The translations under genes and the position numbers were made by a program. Of a stretch of 64,000 bases of DNA, positions 1 through 10,229 are shown in pieces (the stretch's first letter is position 1; the number at the start of each line of letters is the position of its first letter). The notes below the pieces were generated by a model. That model ran no database searches. It was given only the letters and a program-made list of their open reading frames with translations, and was not told the DNA's origin. The DNA comes from Sorghum bicolor (Eukaryota; Streptophyta; Magnoliopsida; Poales; Poaceae): contig NC_012871.2 in assembly GCF_000003195.3 (NCBI RefSeq), forward strand, positions 14,144,293 to 14,208,292. The letters run 5' to 3'.

Positions 1-482
1 AATTTAACGGCCCAGATTAGAAGTATGATCACGACCTTACACACCCTCGGCCTTTGATGTGAGGCTTCTCACCCTCTCAAGCCACGCCCTCCCCTCCCAC
101 GAATATGAACGACGCAAGTTCGAATCTCCTGAAGTCACCGGAAAATAGAAAAAAACAACGTATGTATATATGTCTATGCCTATGAAGGAAAAAAAAATAA
201 AAAACCTCCAAGGTCACGAGCAAACTTCGTCTTCCTCGGCGGGCGACCTCTCCGGTGACTTGCGAGCTGCCCTTGCGATGGCCTCGTCGGGCACTCCTCC
301 AAGGATCCGCACGACCTCTCTGCCACCAGGTACGCTCATCCCTGGTCGTCCTTTCATGCTCTGCCAAAACAAGCACCCAAACTCTAACTTACTATTTGTG
401 CTTGGATCTGATCTGATTACCAAGGCAGCACGAGCACAGGCCACCAGGGGCGCGTCTGGCGGGGGCACAGCCGCCGGGGGGC

Positions 483-564
483 GGCCACACCGGCAAGCAC
501 GTCGGCGGCGCCCTCCTCAGCACCTTCTCCCACGGTTCCATCGACATCACGAACTCCTATGACG
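483..564 (+). pseudogene. Possible MPN-domain exon fragment (RPN8/eIF3f-like)
   Basis: One frame reads GALLSTFSHGSIDITNSYD and stops at a possible splice donor (G|GTAACC at 565). The order 'GxLLG...G.vdv.NSY' resembles the start of the MPN domain in proteasome RPN8 and eIF3f proteins. The fragment is only about 27 codons and GC-rich, unlike the AT-rich surroundings, and no following MPN exon was found; the next exon-like block belongs to another gene. It would be a third captured gene in the Helitron. The match is short and could be chance. Confidence 0.3.
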
Positions 565-695
565 GTAACCTTCCAAATCCCACCTCCTATTTCTCTACCC
601 GTCGCTAGAGAGTTAGCAAGGTTTACGTCCATCTTCATCATGGACTGCGCATTCTTTTAATGTTATGCTATTTGATTTTATGCTTCTGTATGTAG

Positions 696-1557
696 TCACT
701 GGATGAACTGAATGAGATGTCACACAAGTATTATGATGGTACGGTGCTGCCGAAATTGGTAATATATCTACCTTGCAGCAATCGAAAACTTATTTTCAGT
801 TACACTTTAATTTATTGTCATCCTTTTGTACCATCAGGTTGCGGACTTTGGCTCACTTGAGCTTTCCCCTGTTGATGGAAGGACATTAACAGATTTATGC
901 ACACTTGATAAAGATATTTGGTTGGAGTGGAAAGATGAATATTGTCTTGATCTAAGAAAATATGTAATTCTCCGTGGTCTCTGCCATAAGGTAATTTAGT
1001 GATATAATTTTACATTTTTATTGAAATATAATCTTACATTTCATTAAGGTTTAACGTTTTTGTTGTATTTCTTCAGTCTGGAACCATGAATCAGATAACA
1101 ACTCCTCCAATTTAGGTAGGAGTTGAGTCAGTAACAAAAAATTATGACATGGATATGACACATCCATTCAAAACATCGGATATTATCAGTGTTGTTCCTA
1201 TCTACAGGGTAACCTTTTCATTTCTAAATTAAATAGTTGAATAAAAAAATTCTTAGAGAATTCATGGATATCAACCTTTTTTTTGTTGCCTATTTGCAGC
1301 ATGTTGCATGCTCATCCGCACCCTGCTGGAGTCATCCAAGACTTTCCTGGATAAAGGAAAACCTGAGGATGATGTTAACTATGGCACAAAGGTATATAAT
1401 TCGTTGTCTTATGTGATGAATTCATGAACGGGTGCTTCATTCGGTTTCCTTCATTCTAACTTGCACATGACTGTGCAGGCTCTTTGCAAAACTTGTTGCT
1501 ATTTGTGGTCCTTATCATAGAATGACGGTGTTTTATCATACTGGCGACCTCAACCAG
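696..1557 (+). pseudogene. Captured CLU/TIF31-like (clustered mitochondria family) exon fragments
   Basis: Five exon-like pieces with AG/GT borders at 696-758, 838-990, 1116-1208, 1300-1391 and 1479-1557. They read KYYDGTVLPKL, VADFGSLELSPVDGRTLTD, WKDEYCLDLRKYVILRGLCH, NYDMDMTHPFKTSDIISVVP, LLESSKTFLDKGKPEDDVNY and [20 protein letters not shown]. This order matches plant CLU-family proteins (FMT, TSS/REC), large cytosolic proteins with a TIF31/CLU central region and TPR repeats. It is a relic: exon 838-990 joins two regions that are far apart in the family, and the pieces at 1300-1391 and 1479-1557 continue only after a frame change. There is no start, N-terminus or TPR C-terminus. Family assignment is from remembered motifs; capture by the Helitron is inferred from position. 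Confidence 0.65.
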
Positions 1558-1586
1558 GTATATTCTTCTTAAGAATTCACCATTAG

Positions 1587-2009
1587 CTCTCCGACATCCC
1601 CTTGAAATCTCCAACAAAGGAACCCACGAAGCCAATCGATCATGTGCTGCACAGTGAAGTGCGTGTGGTCAGATGCATCAAGTTCGATAGCCAAGTGAGT
1701 TGTCCATTGCAATGCTAGCTTGCTCGCCGTCGCTGATTCCTGAGGATTGCTATGCATCGGCTGCCTTTCCATCCTGCAGGTTGCTGAAGTGAAACTGGGG
1801 AGAAAAAGGCAGCAAAAGGTTTACTATCTATATCCATCTTCTTAAACTGAAATTTATAGCATGGTATGAGTCATCTTGTACAGGTGCAAGAAATAAACCC
1901 ATACATGGTACAATGTGTTCGTGTGCAGCTGGATGAGGAGATTGAGATCAAACTACTAAGGAATGAGCAGGTTCCAAGAGCACATCCTAAGCCGAGCTTC
2001 CCTAAAAAG
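1587..2009 (+). pseudogene. Captured TPX2-like (microtubule-binding) exon fragments
   Basis: Three exon-like blocks (1587-1694, 1780-1818, 1929-2009) each have AG/GT borders, are multiples of three (36, 13 and 27 codons) and stay in one frame. They include PTKPIDHVLHSEVR, KFDSQ, VAEVKLGRKRQQK and LDEEIEIKLLRNEQVPRAHP. This resembles the charged region of plant TPX2/WDL-type microtubule proteins (usually '...RAEFD..VAEK...EEEEIK.LRKE..PKAQPMP'). The next block opens in frame but reaches TAA after four codons (about 2210). A spliced chimera with the preceding CLU-like exons is conceivable but untested. Family assignment is tentative because the blocks are short and diverged. Confidence 0.45.
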
Positions 2010-3816
2010 GTACTCAATCTTTACTCTTTTTCCTTCTGATGATCTCTCAATAATTTTTGCACAATCAATCATTTAGTCTCACAATCTCAGCACCTAAGAA
2101 GGTCTTAGTCAACTCAAACCATAGTTTCGTGTACATTTCCATATATAATTAAATGCAATTACCTGCAAGTTAAAACTTTTCATGTGAAAAATGCAGGGCA
2201 GAGCTTCCTAAAATTGCCAGGAGCCAAGATTTCACATCAGGTTGATGATGAGGCACAATTCAAATGCATAATGAGCTTTGAAAGTTGTTTCCTTGGTAGG
2301 TGCTAGCAAATAGAAAGTGCATTTTTTTTTAAAAAAAAACTGGTGCTTCTTAGAATCATTCTCTGTTGGTTAGCTAGACGCCATCTTGAAATCCTTCTCA
2401 GTTGGTTAGTTGGATGCCTAGACAGCAAGAGCCACTGGTTTAGTTTACAAATTGGTGCTCCTTTCATTCTATTGTTTTTTTAAAAAATTTCATTACAAAT
2501 AAAAAAAACTTTTAGTTTTATGATTTATTTTTCAATGTCGGCTTCACCGCCTTCGGAAAGGAGTAGTTCCGAAACATCATCATGGAGAAGTGTGCGGGTT
2601 CAGGAGGGGCGTTGACGACACCCTTATGGTACGATTTCCTTCTGTCATCCCCGATTCACTAGCTTCTGGTTCGACTTGATTCGACTTGAGTTCTCTGAAG
2701 CTTTAGGATTTTGGTCGAACTTAATTAACACTTAACAATATACAAAGGATTGGCTAGAATTCAAGATGGTCTGTGCAAGTTACGCAACTGTGATCTATAT
2801 TTTTGTTCAGTGCCGCCCTGCAACTGCATACAACACCTATTGTTCTAACCATTTCTTTCATTTTAGGTTGGCTACCCAACTCTGAATGCATTTATTGAGT
2901 TGATCCCACGAGTTGGTTATCAAAAAAATGAGAAGGTTATTACTGTTTCTACAACCGCTTAATCCTATCATGTTTGACGTTGTTCCATAAACTTTGCACC
3001 AGATGTGTGGGCTCAATAACTGCTCGGCCAAGGTAAGTGCTTGTGGTTCTGTTCTTTGGCATGTTTTTTACTTGAGTAAAAGTCCTAAAGTTGTGGATTC
3101 TGAATCAAATATTAGCAATTAGGACATTAAGGATTTATCTCATTGAGTTACAAGTAACAAGACCAGGGCCATCTCATTAAGTCTAGCAAGTAGCAAGACC
3201 TGGACCACCTCATCGGCTACATATTTATATAGGTTTTTAACTGATCAAAATCTTGCATATCTATGTTGCAAGTTTCGCTTTCAGTCTTGGTCACACAATC
3301 ATTTTCGAGTCTCTCCAATGGAATATGATATCATGATTGCATTAGTTATTCACCATAAGGATAGGGTGAAACATATGCTTGAGTAGGCCCACTTGTGTTG
3401 TTTCCTATCTGTATTTTCAATGTTCTATGCTGATGAATATACACTTGTCAGGTAACAAAGCATCCGCTACTGTTATCAGCCCTTCCTACTGCTCCTCATC
3501 TTATATATTTTCAGATGCTATTCAGACACTTAATGATGCGCTTCGTCCGTTTGGCTCCCCATGAAAGCATACATAACAGCTACCAGAAAGGTATCTACTT
3601 GAGGCTATTGATTTTGGATGACGAATGGTTGTGAAGAAGGAAATAGAAAAACCAGGAAATGTTCCACAACCTAATGTTGTCATTGATGAGAGCTGCAATT
3701 TTCTTATTTATGCTTTTTTAAAAGTATATGCTACCCTTTTGTTGAAGAGGTGTGATCTTTATTTGCACCATATTTTCCTTTATATTTGTTTGGCATTTGT
3801 ATTTTTCTTTATATTA
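2010..3816. other. Helitron interior without recognised genes
   Basis: AT-rich sequence with only short open frames. A block near 2880-2935 on the + strand reads VGYPTLNAFIELIPRVGYQK and is preceded by a polypyrimidine/AG, so it may be another captured exon; I do not recognise the family. Another short frame near 3510-3560 reads DAIQTLNDALRPFGSP. Nothing else can be supported. Confidence 0.4.
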
Positions 3817-3874
3817 GTTTTGTGTTTGTTTTTTTTTTCTAAAAAAGCAGGAGAACTACGTTGTTTTGTGTTTG
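3817..3874 (-). repeat. Short poly-A insertion with 12-bp duplication (candidate)
   Basis: The 12-mer GTTTTGTGTTTG occurs at 3817-3828 and again at 3863-3874. The 34 nt between them start with a T-run on the + strand, i.e. end in poly-A on the minus strand. This matches the micro-insertions near 11612, 18283, 18411, 25036 and 52995. The repeated 12-mer is T/G-rich and low in complexity, so this is the weakest of the set. Confidence 0.4.
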
Positions 3875-4024
3875 TATACTTCAATATTTTTTAATGTATA
3901 TTGTATTCCTTTTGTTTTCCATGAATATATGATTATCAATGTTTCTATTGGATACTCTTTAGTGATTTAAGATCTTTACAACTTAACATTTATTTTAAAT
4001 TTATGGTTTATTTTTTAAAAGTCA

Positions 4025-4053
4025 CCGTAGCGTTAGCACGGGCAATATACTAG
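4025..4053 (+). other. Helitron 3' terminal hairpin and CTAG end
   Basis: The imperfect hairpin CCGT-a-GC-gtta-GC-ACGG (4025-4041) is followed by a short AT-rich spacer and CTAG (4050-4053), then T. Helitron 3' ends carry a 16-20 nt hairpin about 10 nt before CTRR and insert between A and T. The sequence fits this well and defines the right border of the element. Confidence 0.65.
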
Positions 4054-4216
4054 TGAACTTGAATTAGACAAGACAACAGTCGGTTGCTCAGAACTTACCA
4101 TGCATTCACCAAAGAACAGTCATATCAGGATCGTGATGTATAAGTTGATCTCCATTCATAAAAAAAATTTAACATAATCATGCTTGCATCATGATTGACA
4201 ACTGAAAGGAACCTAA

Positions 4217-4540
4217 GGGCCTGTTTAGATTGGAGATGAAAATTTTTTGGGTGTCACATCGGATATGTCGGGAAGGGTTTTTAGAAACTAATAAAAAAAT
4301 AAATTACATAGCTCGTCTGGAAACTGCAAGATAAATCTATTAAGCATAATTAATCTGTCATTAGCACATGTGAGTTACTGTAGCACTTAAGGCTAATCAT
4401 AGACTACCTAGGCTTAAAAGATTCGTCTCGCAATTTTCAACCAAACTGTGTAATTAGTTTATTTTTTATCTATATTTAATATTCCATACATATGTCCAAA
4501 GATTCGATGGGATGGATGAAAAAATTTTAGGTGGAGATAT
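4217..4540. mobile_element. MITE-like element, GGGCCTGTTTAG family
   Basis: Begins GGGCCTGTTTAG after TAA and continues with phrases typical of a very abundant grass repeat, such as TTACTGTAGCACTTAAGG, AAAAGATTCGTCTCGCAATT and AATTAGTTTATTTTTTATC. No coding sequence. The right end is degenerate, so that border is approximate. A related repeat occurs at 23213-23420. The superfamily (probably PIF/Harbinger-type) is from general knowledge of such termini. Confidence 0.5.
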
Positions 4541-4943
4541 GGGGCGGCCTCTTATCAGAGGTAGCAGACCCCATATCCCAATTCCCAAATCCGTGCTGCA
4601 CTGCTCATGGGGCTCATTGCGCGCGGCATACTCGTGCAGCCAGCGTTGCTTCCTGCTACTGGTATGGTGCTATGTGGCATGCTAGCACAGGGAGAGTTCA
4701 TAATGCGAGGCCAGAAGGGAGGTTTCAGCCATTCAGGTTCAGGTTTGAGTGAATTCCTTGAGTGTCATCAAATGATTAAGAAATGCTAGGCGGACCACTA
4801 GAAAAGTTGTGAATATGCCACGAAAGTTTTTCCCCTCTATGTGCCACTGCCGTCCAAAGTTGTTGTAATGGCTGTGAAGTAGTAGAAGGTAAGAGGACGA
4901 TTTTGCCCTTGGTTCAGGAAGAAGTGAAAAAAACAATTCGTAC

Positions 4944-5157
4944 CTGGTGTTTGTATTCACTGCTGCCACCAGATCTTCCACAGAACTCCACGTCATACTT
5001 CTCATACATCACACCACTAGATTTATAGGCTGCATAGTTTGTTCGGATCCATCCTGTAGCAATATCTTCAGCAAGTTCCTTTGCCTCTGTGGAACCACTG
5101 CTTACCAGTCCTTCAACTATCAGATTCTGCAATGGGGCCCATCCGTTCGAAAAATCC
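4944..5157 (-). pseudogene. Trehalase relic, penultimate exon
   Basis: Reads DFSNGWAPLQNLIVEG and then TNYAAYKSSGVMYEKYDVEF, the near-C-terminal region of plant trehalase (GH37), which splits trehalose into two glucoses. The acceptor is ACAG before 5157 and the donor is CAG|GTACG at 4944/4943. The exon has 214 nt: its first G completes the Trp codon begun at the end of the exon at 10230-10347, and 71 codons follow, so phase is kept across the interrupted intron. The final exon, usually starting near 'TGFGWSNGV', was not found between here and the window start. The Copia element 5242-10221 lies in the intron upstream of this exon. Confidence 0.85.
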
Positions 5158-5241
5158 CTGTTCCATTACAATTTGGAAGAATTGTTGATAATGGGGGGAG
5201 CAAATCTCTTGCAGTTTAGTGTTTGGTTTTAAGAAACAACT

Positions 5242-5487
5242 TGAAAGAATGGCTGTAACGCTTACCCTCTCAGGCGTGCGGCTCCGTGTTAATATAGGCT
5301 GGGAATAACCCCCAGCGTGGTTTACAACTCTTATACAACAAGTCAATAACAAACAAGATTACATCCATATCTAATCTATCTTCTATCACAAGATTACAAC
5401 AACCGGAGCCTGCAACTAACATCCTTGAGGAGCAATCCAACGCCAATAATAACAACCAGTGTATATCCATGATCACATATTTCAACA
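5242..5487 (-). repeat. Copia 3' LTR
   Basis: 246 bp, TG...CA on the + strand, nearly identical to 9959-10221 apart from a missing 17-nt segment. It lies just beyond the RNase H end of pol, so in element orientation it is the 3' LTR. Confidence 0.92.
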
Positions 5488-5497
5488 CCCCCGACAA

Positions 5498-7120
5498 TCA
5501 CAACGCACCTGCTAAGTTGAGATTGTTCCTGAATGCAACAGTTTGCTTTTCTGGGAGTGCCTTAGTAAAGCCATCGGCTATCTGATCATGTATACTGATG
5601 AACCTGATGTCCAAGCGCTTTGCTGCAACTTGCTGACGCACAAAATAAAAATCAATTTCTATATGTTTAGTGCGAGCATGAAATACTGGATTAGCCGAGA
5701 GATACTTTGCACCAATGTTGTCACACCATAAACATGCTGCTTGAGGATGTGATACACCTAATTCATCAAGTAACTTATGTACCCACATTACCTCAGCGGT
5801 GGCATTGGCCAAGGATTTATACTCGGCTTCGGTGCTAGACCTGGACACCGTGGCCTGTTTCCTAGCACACCAAGATATCAGATTACTCCCTAAGAACATA
5901 GCAAAGCCACCAGTGGAACGTCTGTCATCAGGACATCCGGCCCAATCTGCATATGAAAAGGCACTAACAAGAGTATAATTAGATTTTCCAATCTTGATGC
6001 CGAGACTAATTGTTCCTTTCACATATCTTAGTATTCTCTTAACTGCTTCCCAGTGTACAGTTGTAGGAGAATGCAAGAACTGGCAGACTTTGTTCACTAC
6101 AAAGGACAAATCTAGTCGTGTAAGGGTTAGATATTGAAGAGCTCCAACAATACTTCGATATCTTGTAGAATCATTAATATCCAGCCGAGCACCACTTTTA
6201 ACAGATAATTTTTCTGTGGTGTTGAGCGGCGTCTTCACAGGAGCTGCATGTTTACTCTATTGAGGACATCCGATGCATATTTCTCTTGAGTCAGCAGTAG
6301 CTATCCATGTTTTCGATGCACTTGGATCCCAAGGAAGTAGCTCAACTCCCCCAAGTCCTTGATGGCAAAGTCTGTTTTCAGATCTTTAAGTAGAGCATCA
6401 ATTGCTTCCTGTGAAGAGCTAGCCACGATAATATCATCAACATAAACAAGCATATATATAACATAGTCCTCTCTCTTATAGAAAAACAAAGAGGTGTCTC
6501 CTTTGGATGGAATAAACCCAAGACTCTGAAGCTTATTGCATAACCGTGAGTACCATGCCCGAGGAGCTTGTTTTAACCCATAAAGAGCTTTGTCAAGTCT
6601 GCAAATGTAGTTTGGTTTGCTTTTATCCTCATATCCCGGAGGTTGTTTCATGTACACTTCATCTAGGTAACCATGCAAGAAGGCATTTTGAACATCCAAC
6701 TGCCTTAGAGACCAGTTCCTTGATACAACAAGAGACAAAGCCAAGCGAATTGTGGCGGCTTTAACTACAGGACTAAATGTATCCTCATAATCTATCCCAT
6801 ATATTTGCTTGAACCCTTTTGCAACTAACCAGGCCTTATACCTCTCAATGTTACCATTAGATTTCCTTTTCATTTTGTAAACCCATTTGCAATCTATCAC
6901 ATTTCTTCCTTTCTGTGGTGGTACAAGATGCCATGTTTTATTTTTATGCAAAGCTTCTACTTCTAGGTCCATAGCACTCTTCCAATTTTTATCATCTAGT
7001 GCTTGTTGCAAATTTAAAGGACCTTCTGAAGCACTAGCTAGCTGGCCATAACAAACAGTACCATCCATAAATACCTTAGGCTTTCTGATGCCTTGCTGAA
7101 GCGAGTGACAGGGTGATGCA
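5498..7120 (-). pseudogene. Copia pol: reverse transcriptase and RNase H
   Basis: The reverse transcriptase part (about 7100-6301) contains [40 protein letters not shown] and the catalytic YVDDIIVAS, followed by [16 protein letters not shown] at 6301-6303 and a frame change separate it from the RNase H part (6238-5498), which has [55 protein letters not shown] and IADGFTKAL before the natural stop at 5498. Upstream, another frameshift near 7090 breaks the join to the Ser/Pro-rich linker. The two pieces together represent a near full-length C-terminal half of Copia pol, but it is not translatable as one protein. Confidence 0.9.
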
Positions 7121-7449
7121 AAGATCCCACTGGGAGCTGCACAGCATTGCTCGGCGCAAACAATCCAGTCGAAGGACCCGCAACCGGAGCAGATGATCTA
7201 GCGGCCTGGGGTGCGTCACTTGAGGACGGAGGAGCCGGCGTAGACGATCCGGTGGCAGCGGTCGGCGAGGCAGTCAGCGCTGTCATAGAGGGGAGAGGCC
7301 CGTCTTGTCCCCCCGTCCTCGGAGACAGGTGGACAGGTGGCGAGCTTGGTGTGGTGGTGGACGGAGCCAGTGCATCGGGATCGAGCAGTGGCGAACCCGA
7401 GGAAGATCCAGGCGTCAGGTGATCGGATTCTGGCAGAATCCACACCGAG

Positions 7450-8640
7450 ATTGCCGCCTGTCCCTACCAAAAAAGGAAAGCCCCCTTGCTGCATGAAATA
7501 TTTGTCGTTAGAGTCCAGATTTTGGTCAGTTTGCTCTGAATTTTCACCCAGATTTTCTCCTGTGACAGTTTCATGACCTGTAGGCTCAGGAATCACACGG
7601 TTAGACTGCAGGGAACCATTATCAAACTGGTCAAAAGTGTTGTTATCCCCATTACTAGGATTACGAAAATGTGAAGGAAGAAGTTGGATTTCAGACTGAA
7701 GCTGAGCTCCGGCATTGGGATGCATGGTGGAGAAGGGATAAACTTCTTCATCGAACACTACATCAAGGGAAATGTAGACTCTTCCTTCTTTGACGTCTAG
7801 ACACTTAAAGCCTTTATGCATGTGGCTATATCCTAAGAACACACACTTCTTGGATCTGAACTGAAGTTTACGTGCATTGAAGGGTCGAAGGTTGGGCCAA
7901 CAAGCACAACCGAAGGTCCTAAGAGAACTGTAATCAGGTTTCTGACCATACAGACGCTCAAGGGGAGTTTCTCCATGGATTACTTTCGTGGGAAGGCGAT
8001 TGATAAGAAATGTGGCAGTAAGAAAAGCCTCATCCCATAATTTTAAGGGCATGGAAGCATGCGAGAGAATGGATAGACCTACTTCAACAATATGCCGGTG
8101 CTTGCGCTCGGCTGCACCATTTTGCTGGTGAGCATGCGGGCATGACACATGATGGAGAATGCCAATGCGTTGGAAAAATGAGTTCAACTTTTGATACTCA
8201 CCTCCCCAATCGGTTTGCATAGTTAGGATTTTCTTATGAAACTGTCGTTCTACCATTTTTTGGAATTCATGGAGTTTTTGAAACACATCAGACTTATGGC
8301 GAAGCAAGTATATCCAAGTGAATTTGCTGAAGTCATCTATGAAACTGACATAATAAGCGTATTTGCCTACAGATGTAGGCGCAGGACCCCACACATCAGA
8401 GAATACAAGTTCTAGAGGACTAGAGGACACACTTGTAGACCTAGGATAGGGTAGCTGGTGACTCTTGCCTTGCTGACAAGCATCACATACACTTGTTTTA
8501 TTTGAATCTAAAACAAAATGAATTTTGTTCTTGCTAAGCACTTGATGCACTATTGCTGACCAGGGTGACCCAGACGGCTGTGCCACCTAGTCGAAGATGA
8601 TTTGGTGGTGCCAAAAGTCACTTTATTCGATGCAGATGCA
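7450..8640 (-). pseudogene. Copia pol: pre-integrase and integrase
   Basis: Reads through the GAG-pre-integrase zinc site (NKTSVCDACQQGKSHQLPYP) into the integrase core: LELVFSDVWGPAPTSVGKYA, YYVSFIDDFSKFTWIYLL, TDWGGEY, and HAHQQNGAAERKHRHIVEVG. The D,D,E catalytic residues are present. It continues to the Copia-specific RTFGCACWPNLRPFNARKL and YPFSTMHPNAG. A stop lies just upstream, where protease should join (about 8587), and a frameshift near 7440 precedes the variable Ser/Pro/Ala-rich linker at 7100-7440. Confidence 0.88.
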
Positions 8641-8759
8641 GACCTAGACTTCAGCGGATAAAGGCCACCTTCGCACCTCCCCCTAAGCAGCGTTTTCCTC
8701 GTTGCCTGATCCTTGATAATGAAATGGTCAGGATAATACTCAATGAAGGCATTGTTGTC

Positions 8760-9170
8760 AGATGTAAATCTATGGATAGATACAAGGTTTTTGCTGGCTT
8801 CGAGAATATATAAGACATTTTTTAGTACAAGATCTCAATTTGGGGTTTTCACAAAACTTTTGCCAATTTGACTGATTCTCATACCTGCGCCGTTGGCGGT
8901 GTGAACCTGGTCGTGGCTGTGATACTTGTCTCTTGTAGTGAGCTTATTGAGCTCACTGGTGATCTGGTCAGTGGTGCCAGTGTCAGTATACCAATTGGTA
9001 TCTACACCGTAGGAGTTGTTGATGGCGGCAGACGCAGACTTCTTCTCTGGTGGGCCGGTGAAGGAAGCGTCGAAGCGCTTGTAGCAGCGCAGGACGGTGT
9101 GGCCTTCCTTTCCGCAGAGCTGGCAAGTTGGACCATCAGCATTGTTCTAGCGACGATTGCCACCATTGTT
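8760..9170 (-). pseudogene. Copia zinc knuckle and aspartic protease
   Basis: One minus-strand frame reads CQLCGKEGHTVLRCYKR, a CCHC nucleocapsid knuckle (CX2CX4HX4C), followed by NWYTDTGTTDQITSELNKL with the DTG active site of retropepsin and HTANGAGMRISQIGKSFV. The protease cleaves the gag-pol polyprotein. A TAG stop lies just N-terminal of the knuckle (about 9150), and frame breaks separate this part from integrase. Confidence 0.8.
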
Positions 9171-9920
9171 GCTGCGCCCACAACCACTTGCTCCAGCGCG
9201 GCCTCCTCCGCCACGCTTGAAGCCAGTGACCACCTCGTGTGGCCGAGTTCGCCGAAGATCCAGAACCTCCTCCAAGGAGATCCATCCGCTGCTCCTAGCT
9301 CATAAGCTGTGTGTAGAGTTCGCCTAGGGTCAAGGGCTCCGCAGCAGTACGCCCTGATATGGTAGACACCACAGGGTCATAGGTCCCATCAAGACCAGCG
9401 AGGATGTATGACGCCACCTCGTCTTCAAGCTTCTTTCCAGCCGCCACCATGTCGTCGGCCAGACCCTTGACTTTGCCAAAGAAATTGGCAATGGTGGAGG
9501 ACCCCTTCTGGGCCGTTGCAAGAGCCATGCGGGTGTTGATCACCCGTCCACGCGACTGCGCAGAATGCATCTCCTGGATGGACTTCCATATCTCAGCAGA
9601 GGTCGTGCAGTTGGAGACCTGCACTTGGACGTCCCTGGAGACAGATGCAAACAAATAATTGCAGACCATCTGGTCTTTACCAATCCACTCGTTATACTCA
9701 GGATTGGGACTCAGCTTGTCGGGCTTCTCTGCAGACTTGGCGATCTACTTTGCCAGAGCAGCCGCCGTCTTCCCATCGAGGAGATGTGCAAGTCTTGCCC
9801 CGCGAAGAGCAGATAGCACATGGGCACTCCAAACGGTGAAGTTGTTCTTCCCTAGCTTCTCCGTGACCGGGCAGCCGATCAGAGAGAGAACGCAGCAGGT
9901 GGAACGGAAGAGGATGCCAT
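9170..9920 (-). pseudogene. Copia gag (UBN2-type)
   Basis: Starts at ATG 9920 (MASSSVPPAAFSL), then frameshifts almost at once into a frame reading KLGKNNFTVWSAHVLSALRG. A TAG occurs in the LLDGKTAAALAK segment. The longest intact part (9669-9295) has MVCNYLFASVSRDVQVQV and IWKSIQEMHSAQSRGRVINT, typical of Copia gag (UBN2/retrotran_gag_2), ending SGRTAAEPLTLGELYTQLMS. Gag forms the particle that packages element RNA. Confidence 0.85.
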
Positions 9921-9958
9921 TCAGAATTTTGTGGACTAGAACCCTAGCTTTGATAGCA

Positions 9959-10221
9959 TGAAAGAATGGTTGTAACGCTTACCCTCTCAGGCGTGCGGCT
10001 CTGTGTTAATATAGGCTGGGAATAACCCCCAGCGTGGTTTACAACTCTTGTACAACAAGTCAATAACAAACAAGACTACATCCATATCTAATCTAGCTTC
10101 TATCACAAGATTACAACAACCTAAAGATATTAACAACCGGAGCCTGCAACTAACATCCTTGAGGAGCAATCCAACACCAATGATAACAACCAGTGTATAT
10201 CCATGATCACATATTTCAACA
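9959..10221 (-). repeat. Copia 5' LTR
   Basis: 263 bp, TG...CA, next to gag and so the 5' LTR in element orientation. It has 17 bp more than the other LTR. The bases just inside (minus strand CTATCAAAGC) resemble a methionine-tRNA primer site. The target duplication CAACT follows at 10222-10226. Confidence 0.92.
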
Positions 10222-10229
10222 CAACTGAC

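Larger units (their letters stand above)
1..4053 (+). mobile_element. Helitron 3' portion with captured gene fragments
   Basis: The stretch ends at 4050-4053 in CTAG followed by T, about 8 nt after a short GC-rich hairpin (CCGT...ACGG, 4025-4041), which is the standard 3' end of plant Helitrons (CTRR, insertion before T). Upstream lie exon-like fragments of unrelated genes, all on the same strand as the 3' end and several with GT/AG borders, as expected of gene-capturing rolling-circle transposons. No 5' TC terminus was found, so the element probably starts before the window; the left limit given is the window edge. No RepHel gene is visible, so it is probably non-autonomous. Assigning the whole 4 kb to one element is inference. 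Confidence 0.6.
5242..10221 (-). mobile_element. Complete Copia retrotransposon, Ale/Retrofit-like, in a trehalase intron
   Basis: A 4,980-bp element with LTRs at 5242-5487 and 9959-10221 that begin TGAAAGAATGG and end TTTCAACA. It is flanked by the 5-bp target duplication CAACT (5237-5241 and 10222-10226). Domain order on the minus strand is gag, CCHC knuckle, protease, integrase, reverse transcriptase, RNase H, as in Copia. Short LTRs, total size about 5 kb and pol wording suggest the Ale/Retrofit/Hopscotch lineage. Gag and pol contain stops and frameshifts, so it cannot move by itself. By eye the LTRs differ at about seven sites plus a 17-nt indel, suggesting a fairly recent insertion. The site is a few bases inside a trehalase intron. 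Confidence 0.93.

Noticed and set aside
696..2009. A functional CLU or TPX2 gene
   Set aside because: Large parts are missing, there are frame changes in the CLU exons and no start codon or full C-terminus; explained better as captured fragments.
3625..3894. 89-codon + frame with hydrophobic C-terminus
   Set aside because: AT/T-rich low-complexity sequence near the Helitron end and across the candidate micro-insertion; no family resemblance.
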